Below are positions 1 to 6,779 of a DNA stretch of 10,035 nt, one piece after another. The stretch spans positions 1 to 10,035 of the forward strand of contig JAUXAJ010000198.1 in NCBI GenBank assembly GCA_030620005.1. The letters are read 5' to 3'. Each line of letters begins with the position of its first letter. Positions within the stretch are counted from its first letter, which is position 1. Both the position numbers and the translations under genes were made by a program. The DNA comes from Promethearchaeota archaeon. Lineage in GTDB: Archaea; Asgardarchaeota; Lokiarchaeia; Sigynarchaeales; SOKP01. Below the pieces are notes generated by a model. That model did no database searches. It saw only the letters and a program-made list of their open reading frames with translations, and was not told the origin of the DNA.

Positions 1-1
1 A

Positions 2-1510
2 GATGTAGTTGCAATTCTACTTCCAAACAGTTTCCAATTTACGATTTCTTATTTCGCCACTGTAAAATTGGGTGCGATCGTCATACCTTTAAATCCAACC
101 TACAAGCCAACAGAAATACTCCATGTGCTCGAGCAAGTGAAGCCTAAAGCACTCATTTGTATGGATGCCATGTATGGTCTCATTAAACCAATTTCTGAAA
201 AGTACAAGTTTGATTTCATAATTTCCACCAATATTGTTGATTTAGCCGCAATCCCTCCCGCCATAAAAGAAAATCTGATTAAGGATGGGACTATTCCGAC
301 AGGTGAAGTTCCTGGCGCATTGAAATTCTTAGATGTGTGCTCTAAACGTGGTCCTATAGACATTCCTAAAGTTGAAATCGATCCGATCAATGATACTGCC
401 GTGTATTTGATGACGGGTGGAACGACTGGAGTTCCAAAACCCGCCATTATTACTCATTATAACTGCGTTACAAACGCAAAACAAGCAGTAATGTGGATGC
501 CGGATGCTACCCATCCGATGGCTTGCATAGGAGTTCTCCCGATGTTTCACGCGTTCGGAATGACTATTGTCCAAAACGTAGTCATCGAGGGTGGAAATTC
601 CAACATTTTATTCCCCAGGCCTCCATCTTCCTTAAAAGAAGTCGTGGATACAATTTTAGAAGTTGGACCAGAAGGAGGGACTATTTTTCCAGGGGTGGAA
701 AATCTTTTTCTTGGCTTGACGCGTTATTTAAAAGAAAATCCCGAACCAAGACTTGAAGGAATGTTCCGTTTATGCGTTAGTGGAGCTGGTGCGCTTCATA
801 AACCCATTAAGGATGCGTTTGAAGCTGTAAGTGGAGGTAAATTAGTGGAAGCTTACGGACTTACTGAAGCTACTACTGTAGTTAGTTCGGGTCCGTTTAA
901 TGGCTTGGATGAACCAGGAAAAATTGGGTTGCCCTATCCTGGGACAGATTGGGCGATTTTTGATATGAACGATTTCAGCAAGGGTCCACTTGAGGGATAT
1001 GGCGAGGAATATACCGGAGAGATTTGTATTTGTGGTCCACAAGTCATGAAAGGATATTTAAACAAGCCTGAAGCCACTGCTGATACATTAAAGGAGTGGG
1101 AAGGCCGTACTTGGTTATTAACGGGAGATATAGGCTTTATGGACGAAACTGGACAAATTACCATTCGCGACCGCAAGAAACAAATGATAAAAGTGAAAGG
1201 TTACTCCGTATTCCCTAAAGAAGTAGAAGAATTAATCGGAATGCATCCCGATGTTTTGGAAGTTGCCGTAGCAGGTCTACCTGATCTTGAAACTGGCGAA
1301 TTAGTAAAGGCATGGGTTCAATTAAAGCCAGAATCGGAGGGAAAAATTAATGCCGAAGAATTGCGAAATTGGTGTAAAGAGACTATAACTCACTATAAAT
1401 GCCCTAAACAAATTGATCTAATAGCTGAAATTCCAAAAAGCATTGTTGGAAAAGTCCAAAGAAGGGTTTTACAAGAAGCAGATCCTCTTTTTAAAAAAAA
1501 GAACTTTTAA
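2..1510 (+). CDS. AMP-forming acyl-CoA synthetase (long-chain fatty-acid--CoA ligase type), 5' end missing
   Basis: This enzyme activates a carboxylic acid with ATP to an acyl-adenylate and transfers it to CoA, probably in the cytoplasm. The frame is open from base 2 (DVVAILLPNSFQF..., typical of the family N-terminus), so the gene starts outside the window. The first possible start inside, a TTG at 68, is not the real one. Counting from base 2, 502 residues are visible. They include the ATP-binding loop TGGTTGVPK (residues 138-146), YGLTE (285-289), the TGDIG motif (374-378), the hinge RDRKK (389-393) followed by KGYSVFP, and the C-terminal catalytic lysine in PKSIVGK (K484). All core motifs are intact, so the enzyme should be active. 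Only some tens of N-terminal residues are missing by family length. Chain-length preference cannot be read from motifs; a medium/long-chain fatty acid or aryl acid are both possible. A 10-T run follows the stop. Confidence 0.95.
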   Translation, partial: DVVAILLPNSFQFTISYFATVKLGAIVIPLNPTYKPTEILHVLEQVKPKALICMDAMYGLIKPISEKYKFDFIISTNIVDLAAIPPAIKENLIKDGTIPTGEVPGALKFLDVCSKRGPIDIPKVEIDPINDTAVYLMTGGTTGVPKPAIITHYNCVTNAKQAVMWMPDATHPMACIGVLPMFHAFGMTIVQNVVIEGGNSNILFPRPPSSLKEVVDTILEVGPEGGTIFPGVENLFLGLTRYLKENPEPRLEGMFRLCVSGAGALHKPIKDAFEAVSGGKLVEAYGLTEATTVVSSGPFNGLDEPGKIGLPYPGTDWAIFDMNDFSKGPLEGYGEEYTGEICICGPQVMKGYLNKPEATADTLKEWEGRTWLLTGDIGFMDETGQITIRDRKKQMIKVKGYSVFPKEVEELIGMHPDVLEVAVAGLPDLETGELVKAWVQLKPESEGKINAEELRNWCKETITHYKCPKQIDLIAEIPKSIVGKVQRRVLQEADPLFKKKNF

Positions 1511-1518
1511 ATCTTTAA

Positions 1519-1552
1519 TTTTTTTTTTCCTTATATTACAAGAATTTTCTTG
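1519..1552 (+). terminator. Probable T-tract terminator after the acyl-CoA synthetase
   Basis: Nine bases after the stop codon comes an unbroken run of ten T (1519-1528). It is followed by a small inverted repeat, CAAGAA-TT-TTCTTG (1539-1552). Archaeal RNA polymerase terminates at U-rich tracts without needing a hairpin, so the T run alone is sufficient grounds. The function of the small repeat is unknown. Confidence 0.55.
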
Positions 1553-1648
1553 AATATATTTTAAAATAAACTAAATAACTCTAAAAAAATAAAAAATTTT
1601 TTAATTTTTAGATATTTCAAATAAATACTTTAAAATAATCTTTAAATT

Positions 1649-1653
1649 GAGGT
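1649..1653 (+). promoter_or_regulatory. Shine-Dalgarno site GAGGT of the flavoprotein gene
   Basis: GAGGT lies six bases before the ATG at 1660 and supports that start. An AT-rich TATA-like element (TTTAAAATA, 1629-1637) sits so close that transcription from it would begin at or beyond the SD. The true TATA box may therefore be further upstream, for example TTTTAAAATAA around 1558-1568. Confidence 0.6.
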
Positions 1654-1659
1654 AAAAAC

Positions 1660-3048
1660 ATGAAAATAGTTGTTCTAAATGGAAGTCCTAAGGGAAACGA
1701 AGAAAGCGTTACTATGGTTTACATTAAGTACATTCAAAAAAAAGTTCCCCAACACGAGTATGTTTTCCTTAATATCGCGCAAAAAATTAAGAGACTTGAG
1801 AAAGACGAACAAGCATTTCAAGAGATTGTTAGTGAAGTAGAATCCGCTGATGGCGTAATATGGTGCTTTCCCGTTTTTGTAATGCTGGTAGCATCCCAAT
1901 TCAAGCGTTTTATTGAGTTAATTTTTGAGAGAAATGTTGAATCTGCTTTTGAAAATAAATACACGCTCGTGTTATCAACATCAATCCATTATTTTGACCA
2001 CACTTCTCATAACTACATGCAAGCCATTTGCGACGATTTAAACATGAAATATATGGGTTTTTTTTCAGCAGATAGTTGGGACCTTCTTTACTCAAAACGA
2101 AGAGCAAGATGGCTCGCTTTAACTAAAGAATTTTTTAATTATATTGAAAACAAATATCCCACATCGAAACACTACGCTCCTTTAAAATATAGGGATTTTA
2201 CTTACACTTATGGAAAGGTTACTGAAAAGAAAATTGATATTAATGGTAAAAAAATACTTGTCGTGTCTGATTCTCTTGGTAAGGAGACAAATCTTGGCCA
2301 GATGATTAGTAGGTTCAAAGAGTCCTTTTCTGGTGAAGTTGAGGTGATTAACATCCACGATCTTGATATTAAAGGTGGTTGTATCTCTTGCTTACAGTGC
2401 GGTTACGATCATAAGTGCTCTTATTTAGGAAAGGATGGATTTATTGACTTTTGGGAGAATAAAGTAATGACTGCGGACATTCTCGTATTTGCAGGGATCA
2501 TAAAAGATAGATACCTATCAGCAAGATGGAAAATGGTCCTTGACCGGGCTTTTTACATGAATCACGTGCCAACATTAATTGAGAAACAGATGGGATACAT
2601 TATTTCAGGACCTTTAAGCCAAATTTCAAATCTTACCGAAATGTTTCAAGCAAACATAGAACATCAGGATTCAAACTTGGTAGATATTATCACTGACGAA
2701 TTTGGAACTTCGGAAGAAATTGATGCCTTATTACTCGATTTTGCTAGAAGATTAATCTTCTTTTCTAATGCTGATTATTTCAAACCAGCTACATTTTTAG
2801 GAGTAGCTGGTAAGAAAATATTTCGGGACGATATCTACGGAAGAAATAGGTTTATATTTTTAGCAGACCACGAATATTACGAAAAGCACGGATTTTACGA
2901 TACTTTTCCACAAAGGGATGAAAGAGCAAAAGCAATGAACGCAAAACTCATACCATTACTTAGAATTGATAAAGTTAGAAAAAAGATGAATTTTAAGCAA
3001 GAATTTCTAAGACCGTTTAAGAGGATCTTGGATGATCCTAATAAATAA
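1660..3048 (+). CDS. Two-domain NAD(P)H-dependent FMN reductase-like flavoprotein with Fe-S cysteine motif
   Basis: The protein looks like two flavodoxin-fold NADPH-dependent FMN reductase domains in tandem (462 residues). The first opens with MKIVVLNGSPKG, a beta-strand plus the FMN phosphate loop, and continues to about residue 185. The second opens at about 196 (GKKILVVSDSLGKETNLG). The second half carries C241-x2-C244-x2-C247-x5-C253, matching the compact CX2CX2CX4-7C motif that holds a 4Fe-4S cluster in archaeal iron-sulfur flavoproteins such as Isf of Methanosarcina. The first half has no such cysteines. Isf-type proteins move electrons between ferredoxin and small oxidants such as O2 or peroxide. 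Here the electron partner is unknown. The gene stands alone, with GAGGT six bases before the ATG, and ends at a hairpin shared with the convergent gene. Family placement is confident; the physiological reaction is not. Confidence 0.85.
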   Translation: MKIVVLNGSPKGNEESVTMVYIKYIQKKVPQHEYVFLNIAQKIKRLEKDEQAFQEIVSEVESADGVIWCFPVFVMLVASQFKRFIELIFERNVESAFENKYTLVLSTSIHYFDHTSHNYMQAICDDLNMKYMGFFSADSWDLLYSKRRARWLALTKEFFNYIENKYPTSKHYAPLKYRDFTYTYGKVTEKKIDINGKKILVVSDSLGKETNLGQMISRFKESFSGEVEVINIHDLDIKGGCISCLQCGYDHKCSYLGKDGFIDFWENKVMTADILVFAGIIKDRYLSARWKMVLDRAFYMNHVPTLIEKQMGYIISGPLSQISNLTEMFQANIEHQDSNLVDIITDEFGTSEEIDALLLDFARRLIFFSNADYFKPATFLGVAGKKIFRDDIYGRNRFIFLADHEYYEKHGFYDTFPQRDERAKAMNAKLIPLLRIDKVRKKMNFKQEFLRPFKRILDDPNK

Positions 3049-3076
3049 ATACATCAATCAAGTTATTATTTCTTAA

Positions 3077-3106
3077 CCACTTCCTAAAGAGAAGTGGATT
3101 TCTTTT
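3077..3106. terminator. Hairpin between convergent genes
   Basis: CCACTTC (3077-3083) and GAAGTGG (3091-3097) form a perfect 7-bp stem with a 7-base loop, followed on the plus strand by a T-rich stretch (ATTTCTTTTCC). It lies between the ends of the flavoprotein gene (+) and the HAD gene (-). It is therefore well placed to end the flavoprotein transcript and perhaps to shield each gene from read-through. On the minus strand, T-rich sequence around 3107-3125 lies nearer the HAD stop. Confidence 0.6.
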
Positions 3107-3142
3107 CCATTTTAAAAATAAATACTCTAATTTGGATACGAC

Positions 3143-3748
3143 TTAAATATTTACATTTAATCTCCGTAATTCTGCTTTTAAATTTGTTTCTGGACGAATT
3201 ATAACGACATGCATTCCTAATTTTTTAGCAGGTTCTAAATTTGTAGCGTAATCGTCCAAAAAAACGCATTCTTTTGGAGTTAAATTATATCTTTGTAATA
3301 ATATTTCAAAAATAGCTTCTTCAGGTTTTAATACCTTTTCTTCACATGATAATACTCTTCCGTCTAAAAGGTTAAAAAAATCATGACGCGCTTTAACGTG
3401 ATTGAACGCTTCCTTAAGAACATTAGAAAGCACGTAGATTTTATAACCAATTTGCTTCAGTTCTCTTAATATTTCAACATTTGTTTTAATAGGTGTCAAA
3501 ATTTCTAACCAATGGTCGAACCATTGAATAAGTAAGTCTTTCGTTTCTGGATATTTATTGATAAAGATGTTTTTTGCATTTTCCATGGAAATTAAGCCTC
3601 GATCTAACTTAAGCCACGTTTCGCTTCCAAATACTTTAGTAATGAAATCATTAATGAGTTCCAAATCTTCTGTGTATCGCAAAAGAAACTCCCTGGGCTT
3701 GAAATTCAGTAAAACATTTCCCAAGTCAAAGATGATGTTTTTAATCAT
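3143..3748 (-). CDS. HAD-superfamily hydrolase (subfamily IA, YihX-like phosphatase)
   Basis: This is a 201-residue, probably cytoplasmic hydrolase of small phosphate esters. Motif I is FDLGNVLLN with nucleophile D8. The usual second aspartate of DxD is G10, as in the DLGNV-type HAD phosphatases such as E. coli YihX (glucose-1-phosphate phosphatase). Motif II serine is S108 (YVLSN), the motif III lysine is K141 (VLKPEEAIFE), and motif IV is LDD with D165/D166, followed by N170. A helical cap occupies roughly residues 16-85, as expected for a C1-cap subfamily IA enzyme. Missing the second Asp does not rule out activity, since the DLGN-type family is active, but it may weaken or change phosphatase chemistry. 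The next gene upstream is divergent (GH4), so a sugar phosphate is a reasonable guess, no more. No strong ribosome-binding site precedes the ATG. Confidence 0.9.
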   Translation of the reverse strand: MIKNIIFDLGNVLLNFKPREFLLRYTEDLELINDFITKVFGSETWLKLDRGLISMENAKNIFINKYPETKDLLIQWFDHWLEILTPIKTNVEILRELKQIGYKIYVLSNVLKEAFNHVKARHDFFNLLDGRVLSCEEKVLKPEEAIFEILLQRYNLTPKECVFLDDYATNLEPAKKLGMHVVIIRPETNLKAELRRLNVNI

Positions 3749-3810
3749 GATTTAATACTTCTTTTTTAACGCTAAAATAATCAATATGTTCTTATCATCC
3801 AAAAAAGGAA

Positions 3811-3822
3811 ACTTATAAATCC
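3811..3822. promoter_or_regulatory. TATA box between divergent HAD and GH4 genes, possibly shared
   Basis: AAAAAAGGAAACTTATAAATCC is the best archaeal promoter element in this gap: a purine-rich BRE-like flank followed by CTTATAAAT (3812-3820). Read on the plus strand it predicts a start near 3845 and a leader of about 58 bases for the GH4 gene. Because TTATAA is self-complementary, the minus strand reads GGATTTATAAG and would give a leader of about 40 bases for the HAD gene. Confidence 0.5.
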
Positions 3823-3891
3823 TTTTAAAATGTTTTATCAACTTTTAAACATTACACATCATAATTTAACTTAAGCAATAAAAATTCAAAC

Positions 3892-3895
3892 AGGA
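3892..3895 (+). promoter_or_regulatory. Weak Shine-Dalgarno AGGA of the GH4 gene
   Basis: AGGA lies seven bases before the ATG at 3903 and supports that start. The start is also fixed by the protein, because the Rossmann strand KIVLIGAGS follows directly. Confidence 0.45.
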
Positions 3896-3902
3896 AAAAA
3901 CA

Positions 3903-5225
3903 ATGGATAAGAAAATTGTATTAATTGGAGCGGGAAGTGCGTCGTTTGGACCAGCAACATTAGTAGATCTGAACGCGAGTAAGATATTACCTGGCTCTAC
4001 GATTGTTCTTCACGATATAAACAAAGAAAAATTAGAAATGATTCATGACATGCTTGTTGAAGAAAATAAAAAACTTGGGAATAATTACAACATAGAACAG
4101 ACAATAGATAGGGCAACGGCAATTAAGGATGCAGACTTTGTAATAAGTTCGATTGAGAACGGAGACAGGTTCGAGTTAAGATGGCAAGATAACACGATTC
4201 CTAGAAAACACGGTTCAACGGAAATGATGGCTGAAAATGGAGGTCCTGGTGGATTTTTTCATAGTGCGCGACAAATTCCAGAAATAGTAAAAATAGCAAA
4301 GGAAGTTAAAAAAGCAAGTCCCGATGCGTTTTTCATAAATTATTCAAATCCAATGTCTCGAATATGTTTGGCGCTCAAAAGAGCAGTTCCTGATCTGAAA
4401 TCCGTTGGGCTTTGTCATCAAATACATTTATTATTACCTCATTTGCCGAGAATGCTAAATCGAAAGTTAAGTGATTTACAATTAAGTACAATAGGTTTAA
4501 ACCATTTTGCTTTCCTTCTTGGACTGAAAGATTTAACAAACGAGCGGGATCTCATGCCGGAATTTAATTCAAAATGTGTGGAATACTTCAAGGACAAGAG
4601 GGACAGGTTTGAATTCGCAGATCTTACTTTCGAGGTGTATAAGAGATTTGGATACTTTCCATATGTTGGCGATAACCATCTTTGTGAATATTTACAGATT
4701 GGTTCTCATTATACAAAGGTTCAGGATATAATAGACTGGATTACAAGAATGGAGCAAGGAAATAAAGGAATAAACGATAAGATTTCTAGATATTATAAGA
4801 GACTTAAGAAAGGAAGATATCCTAAAAGAGGTATACTCAGTAGGGGCGCTTCTGGAGAGCGAGGTATTCCAATTATTGAAGCTATAATTGAAGATAAAAA
4901 TTCATATGAGGTTGCAGTTAATGTTCTCAATGATGGAATCGTGAACAATTTGCCTCAGGATTTAGTAGTTGAATGTTCAGCCAGAGTCAATAAAGATGGC
5001 GTGCACGGTGTAAAACTAGGTAAAATTCCAAAAAATATTGCAGCCATACTTCGCATTGAAGCTTCAATTCAAGACATTTGCGTCGAAGCAATTTTAAAAG
5101 AATCTAAAGAACTTGCTATCGCTTGTCTCGCCATGGATGTTAATTGCGGAAGTTTTGAAATGGCAGAAACAATCTTTAAAGAAATGACAGAACTTCAGAG
5201 AAATTACTTACCTAATTTTAAATAA
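3903..5225 (+). CDS. Glycoside hydrolase family 4 (alpha-galactosidase/glucosidase/glucuronidase type)
   Basis: GH4 enzymes cleave glycosides by an unusual redox route: NAD+ oxidises C3, a Mn2+-assisted elimination follows, then addition and reduction. The 440-residue length is normal for the family. The N-terminus is a Rossmann NAD-binding fold (VLIGAGSASFG, residues 6-16). Further on are the family signature NYSNPM (146-151), the metal ligands C171-H172 in GLCHQ, and GLNH with H201, so the active site looks complete. CH at the metal site argues for the non-phosphorylated-substrate branches; as I recall, phospho-glycosidase branches carry CDMP or CN[IV]P. The local sequence CHQI matches none of the CHSV or CHG motifs I know for alpha-galactosidases or alpha-glucosidases, so the sugar is undetermined. 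The next gene downstream on the same strand encodes a YdjC-type deacetylase, which suggests oligosaccharide breakdown in the cytoplasm. No signal peptide is seen. Confidence 0.92.
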   Translation: MDKKIVLIGAGSASFGPATLVDLNASKILPGSTIVLHDINKEKLEMIHDMLVEENKKLGNNYNIEQTIDRATAIKDADFVISSIENGDRFELRWQDNTIPRKHGSTEMMAENGGPGGFFHSARQIPEIVKIAKEVKKASPDAFFINYSNPMSRICLALKRAVPDLKSVGLCHQIHLLLPHLPRMLNRKLSDLQLSTIGLNHFAFLLGLKDLTNERDLMPEFNSKCVEYFKDKRDRFEFADLTFEVYKRFGYFPYVGDNHLCEYLQIGSHYTKVQDIIDWITRMEQGNKGINDKISRYYKRLKKGRYPKRGILSRGASGERGIPIIEAIIEDKNSYEVAVNVLNDGIVNNLPQDLVVECSARVNKDGVHGVKLGKIPKNIAAILRIEASIQDICVEAILKESKELAIACLAMDVNCGSFEMAETIFKEMTELQRNYLPNFK

Positions 5226-5229
5226 AATC

Positions 5230-5250
5230 TTATTATTATTATTATTATTA
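5230..5250. repeat. (TTA)7 trinucleotide microsatellite
   Basis: Seven perfect TTA units lie directly behind the GH4 stop codon. Together with the T run at 5262-5267 this U-rich stretch could end the GH4 transcript. A tract like this could also vary in length by slippage. Confidence 0.8.
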
Positions 5251-5281
5251 TATATTCTAACTTTTTTAAAATATGAAGGGA

Positions 5282-5291
5282 AATTATAAAT
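5282..5291 (+). promoter_or_regulatory. TATA box of the YdjC/ChbG-like gene
   Basis: The sequence GAAGGGAAATTATAAAT gives a purine-rich BRE-like flank (around 5275-5281) and a TATA element (ATTATAAAT, 5283-5291). Its centre is about 30 bases before the ATG at 5317. Transcription would begin roughly at the start codon, so the mRNA is probably leaderless or nearly so. The gene therefore appears to have its own promoter despite sitting 91 bases behind GH4. Confidence 0.5.
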
Positions 5292-5316
5292 AACCGATTA
5301 TAATAAGTGATTTAAC

Positions 5317-6210
5317 ATGAAAAATCAATCATTGATAGAAAAACTTGGATTTGAAGCTTCTGATAAAGTGGTCATTTTCCATATTGATGATATAGGATTT
5401 TCTCACTCGTCAAATGTAGCTTCTTTTGAATGTTTAGATTTTGGAGTAGCTAGTTGTGGATCAATTATTGTTCCTGCCCCTTGGTTTTTGGAGGCAGCAT
5501 CAATTTGTAGGAATAACCCCAAGTATGATGTCGGAGTTCATTTAACTCTCACTTGTGAATATGATTTCTATCGTTGGCGTGCCTTGAGTAGTGTTGATCC
5601 TAAAACAGGTTTACTTGATTCAGAAAAGTCTCTTTGGCGAACGGAGGGGGAAGCAATTGCCAATGTAACTGTTAAGGCGGCTGAGACTGAAATGCGTTCA
5701 CAAATTCAAATGGCTGTTGATAATGGAATAGATGTTACTCACATAGACTCGCATATGGGAACTGTTTTAAATCCTAAATTCATTCCATCCTACCTAAAAA
5801 TAGCTCGGGAATTCAATGTTCCTGCTTTTTTGCCGAGAATATCGAGAGAAGAACTAAATGCCTTGGGTTTAGGGGATCAAGCTGATGTTTATTTAAAAAT
5901 GTTCTCAAATCTAGATGCAAGTGGAGTTCCGCTAATAGATCACATTATCATTGATACATTGCCGGAGCAACCTGATAAAATAGAGTTTTACTGCCAGCGC
6001 ATGGTAGAAATTAAGCCCGGTCTGACTCACTTTTTATTTCACGCCGCGAAAATGAGTCCAGAATTAAGAGCTATAACACCAGATTCAGTTGATGGGCGAA
6101 ATCAAGATTATGAAGCATTTACTAATCCTCGTATTAGAGAGTGCGTTGAGAAACACGATTTAAAAATAATAGGCTACAGAGAAATTCGCGATTATATCAG
6201 AAGTCATTAA
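5317..6210 (+). CDS. YdjC/ChbG-family carbohydrate deacetylase
   Basis: YdjC/ChbG proteins are metal-dependent deacetylases acting on N-acetylated oligosaccharides; E. coli ChbG removes one acetyl group from chitobiose. The 297-residue protein shows the family landmarks: HIDDIG with D24-D25 near the N-terminus (metal and base), GVHLTLTCE with H75, and THIDSHMG with H142, D144 and H146. A late conserved block HFLFHAAK lies around residue 240. No signal peptide is visible, so it should act in the cytoplasm. The GH4 gene lies just upstream on the same strand, an arrangement resembling chbF-chbG, where the GH4 glycosidase needs the deacetylated sugar. Substrate assignment to a chito-oligosaccharide is inference; other acetylated or non-acetylated sugars are possible in this broad family. 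A T tract at 6257-6263 follows. Confidence 0.9.
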   Translation: MKNQSLIEKLGFEASDKVVIFHIDDIGFSHSSNVASFECLDFGVASCGSIIVPAPWFLEAASICRNNPKYDVGVHLTLTCEYDFYRWRALSSVDPKTGLLDSEKSLWRTEGEAIANVTVKAAETEMRSQIQMAVDNGIDVTHIDSHMGTVLNPKFIPSYLKIAREFNVPAFLPRISREELNALGLGDQADVYLKMFSNLDASGVPLIDHIIIDTLPEQPDKIEFYCQRMVEIKPGLTHFLFHAAKMSPELRAITPDSVDGRNQDYEAFTNPRIRECVEKHDLKIIGYREIRDYIRSH

Positions 6211-6277
6211 GATCCTTCTTGTTGATAATAAAAGCAAAAAATGGTTAATAAATTTATTTTTTTATTTCAATTATTTC

Positions 6278-6313
6278 GATGCTATTTCTTTATTTAATAG
6301 TTTAAATAGCATC
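6278..6313. repeat. Perfect 10-bp inverted repeat (hairpin)
   Basis: GATGCTATTT (6278-6287) and AAATAGCATC (6304-6313) pair perfectly around a 16-base AT-rich loop. It lies 67 bases behind the deacetylase stop. No T run follows on either strand, so it is not a classical intrinsic terminator. It could stabilise the 3' end of the transcript, bind a protein, or be a relic of a mobile element end. Confidence 0.7.
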
Positions 6314-6510
6314 AAAGGCTATAGAAAATTTAAACATGAATTAATTAAATGGAAAATTGTCTCAAGGTTATAAAATTCTGATTTTTTTCATTACCATAAA
6401 TCCACCATTTCCACCTTTATACGAAAATGGCGCCTTTTCCTAAATTTAAATTTAATGTATTATAAAATAAAATGATATACTTTATTAGATTAGATTTACT
6501 ATATTTTTTA

Positions 6511-6612
6511 ATGAAGAAGTTCAATTTGATCATGAACATTGGATTTCACAATGACTTCTGGATTTCCCACATTGGATCATGCCCTCAATTAAACTCTAAT
6601 GAGTTTAGTTAA
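6511..6612 (+). CDS. Possible 33-residue small protein or gene remnant
   Basis: An ATG frame of 33 codons runs from 6511 to a TAA at 6610-6612. A plausible TATA element (TATTATAAAATAA, about 6458-6470) lies upstream, with a predicted start near 6490. No good ribosome-binding site is visible. The middle of the peptide, HNDFWISHIG, vaguely recalls the N-terminal H-x-x-CW-x-S pattern of archaeal bacterio-opsin-activator-type HTH regulators, with the cysteine replaced by phenylalanine. It would then be the start of a decayed gene. This resemblance is weak, and chance is a real alternative in AT-rich sequence. Confidence 0.2.
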   Translation: MKKFNLIMNIGFHNDFWISHIGSCPQLNSNEFS

Positions 6613-6663
6613 CTCTATTCCTTATTTTTTCTTGATTCAAATTGCTCTTCTTCTCTTTTTCTT

Positions 6664-6721
6664 TTTTAAATAATCCTTAGGTCAATAATATTGACCAAAA
6701 ATTTAGAAAAAGAGGAAAATG
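6664..6721 (+). promoter_or_regulatory. Promoter-operator-like arrangement: TATA, 17-bp palindrome, SD, ATG
   Basis: In order come a TATA-like TTTTTTAAATAAT (6664-6676), a perfect palindrome GGTCAATA-A-TATTGACC (6680-6696), a Shine-Dalgarno AGAGGA (6711-6716) and an ATG (6719). The palindrome covers the expected transcription start, where a bound repressor would block initiation. The ATG opens a frame of only 12 codons (stop 6755-6757). A broken AbrB-like gene begins soon after, at 6780 or 6798. Autoregulated antitoxin genes typically carry such operators, so this may be the surviving control region of that gene; this link is inferred. Confidence 0.4.
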
Positions 6722-6779
6722 AAATCTATTGAATTCCTATTTGGAAATGGCTTTTAAGTAGAAGATAATATTTAATTCC

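Noticed and set aside
68..70. TTG at 68 as the start of the acyl-CoA synthetase
   Set aside because: The frame is open and family-like upstream to base 2, so the gene starts outside the window.
934..1176. Minus-strand frames inside the acyl-CoA synthetase
   Set aside because: The plus strand there carries intact adenylation motifs; the opposite-strand frames show no family features.
5230..5250. TTA repeats as a possible CRISPR or satellite array
   Set aside because: It is a simple trinucleotide microsatellite with no spacers and no longer repeat unit.
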